Shown here in pieces: positions 5,359 through 5,637 of a stretch of DNA of 5,637 nt. Numbering within the stretch: position 1 is the stretch's first letter; every line of letters begins with the position of its first letter. Under the pieces are notes generated by a model. It worked only from the letters and a program-made list of their open reading frames with translations, was not told the origin of the DNA and did no database searches. The position numbers and the translations under genes are program-made. Source of the stretch: Hyphomicrobiaceae bacterium (GTDB lineage: Bacteria > Pseudomonadota > Alphaproteobacteria > Rhizobiales > Hyphomicrobiaceae); assembly GCA_021775715.1 (NCBI GenBank), contig JAJFHI010000239.1, positions 1-5,637 of the forward strand. Direction: 5' to 3'.

Positions 5359-5637
5359 ATGATGTATCGGCTTCTTTTGATCACGAGCATTGCCCTTATT
5401 GGCACCGGTGGGCTTGCGATCGGTGCAGACAATCAGTCGGGTCGTTACACGATGGCGCCAGCTGACGGCGGTCGTTTTGTCCGTCTCGACACGCAAACCG
5501 GGGCAATGGCGCTTTGCAATCCCGAGGGCACGGGCTGGTCGTGTAGAGCGATGCCGGATGCCACACGCGATTCATTTGAGCAGATCGCAGCGCTAAGAGC
5601 GGAAAACAAAAACCTCAAAGATGAGATCAAGCAGATG
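5359..5637 (+). CDS. Small exported protein with two-cysteine module and coiled coil (partial, runs off the right edge)
   Basis: The frame stays open for 93 codons to the window end with no stop. Residues 1-23 form a signal peptide: a short basic start (MMYR), a hydrophobic core (LLLITSIALIGTGGLA) and a likely cleavage site after AIGA. The mature part begins with a compact motif RYTMAPADGG-RFVRLDTQTGAMALC (29-53) and then GWSC (59-62), with cysteines at 53 and 62 that could form a disulfide in the periplasm. From about residue 73 it turns into a charged helix with heptad-like spacing (EQIAALRAENKNLKDEIKQM, 74-93), probably the start of a coiled coil. I recall this RYxMxPxDGG-RLDTxTG-C-W-C pattern from conserved proteins of unknown function in Hyphomicrobiales; I cannot name a function. 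It is transcribed away from the PodJ-like gene. A second ATG directly follows the first, and 5359 fits the AGGAG site. Confidence 0.85.
   Translation, partial: MMYRLLLITSIALIGTGGLAIGADNQSGRYTMAPADGGRFVRLDTQTGAMALCNPEGTGWSCRAMPDATRDSFEQIAALRAENKNLKDEIKQM

Noticed and set aside
5431..5439. Third partial copy of the 12-bp repeat (AATCAGTCG)
   Set aside because: It is only 9 bases, lies within codons of the exported protein and lacks the GANTC site, so chance is the simplest explanation.
5109..5465. Plus-strand frame of 118 codons beginning with GTG
   Set aside because: It runs out of frame into the exported-protein gene, whose signal peptide and ideal ribosome binding site are far more convincing; this frame has no ribosome binding site.

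Overview
The window looks like an ordinary stretch of alphaproteobacterial chromosome, most likely from the Hyphomicrobiales (Rhizobiales). Three things point there. The long minus-strand protein has a PodJ-type periplasmic half of Sel1 repeats. The gene entering at the right edge encodes a small exported protein of a style I associate with this order. The TSUP permease is followed at once by a coupled gene. Base composition is moderate-to-high GC with no abrupt change. I see no insertion sequence, phage gene, CRISPR array, rRNA or convincing tRNA.

Layout from left to right: (1) bases 1-31, minus strand, the first codons of an unidentified gene whose start overlaps or abuts the stop of the next gene; (2) 31-957, minus, a TSUP (TauE/SafE-type) membrane permease of 308 residues; (3) 958-1398, a 441-base gap holding a strong hairpin just upstream of the permease start, nested inverted repeats, and the terminator of the following gene; (4) 1399-4857, minus, a 1152-residue PodJ-like polarity protein with a cytoplasmic acidic/proline-rich and coiled-coil region, one transmembrane helix, and a periplasmic domain of four 36-residue Sel1 repeats; (5) 4858-5358, a 501-base divergent intergenic region with a near-consensus CtrA box, two copies of a 12-bp repeat each carrying a GANTC methylation site, three TTGAC motifs and a perfect hexamer palindrome; (6) 5359 to the right edge, plus, the start of a small secreted protein with a signal peptide, a two-cysteine module and a coiled coil.

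Functionally there are three separate units. The permease and its downstream partner form a translationally coupled pair. The PodJ-like gene is a monocistronic unit with its own terminator. The exported-protein gene is transcribed away from it. The most informative link is regulatory: a CtrA-like box and GANTC sites lie upstream of a gene that looks like a cell-pole organiser, which fits cell-cycle control of polarity genes in this class. I did not find evidence of a wholly new system; the best leads are the divergent regulatory region and the unusual domain mix of the PodJ-like protein.
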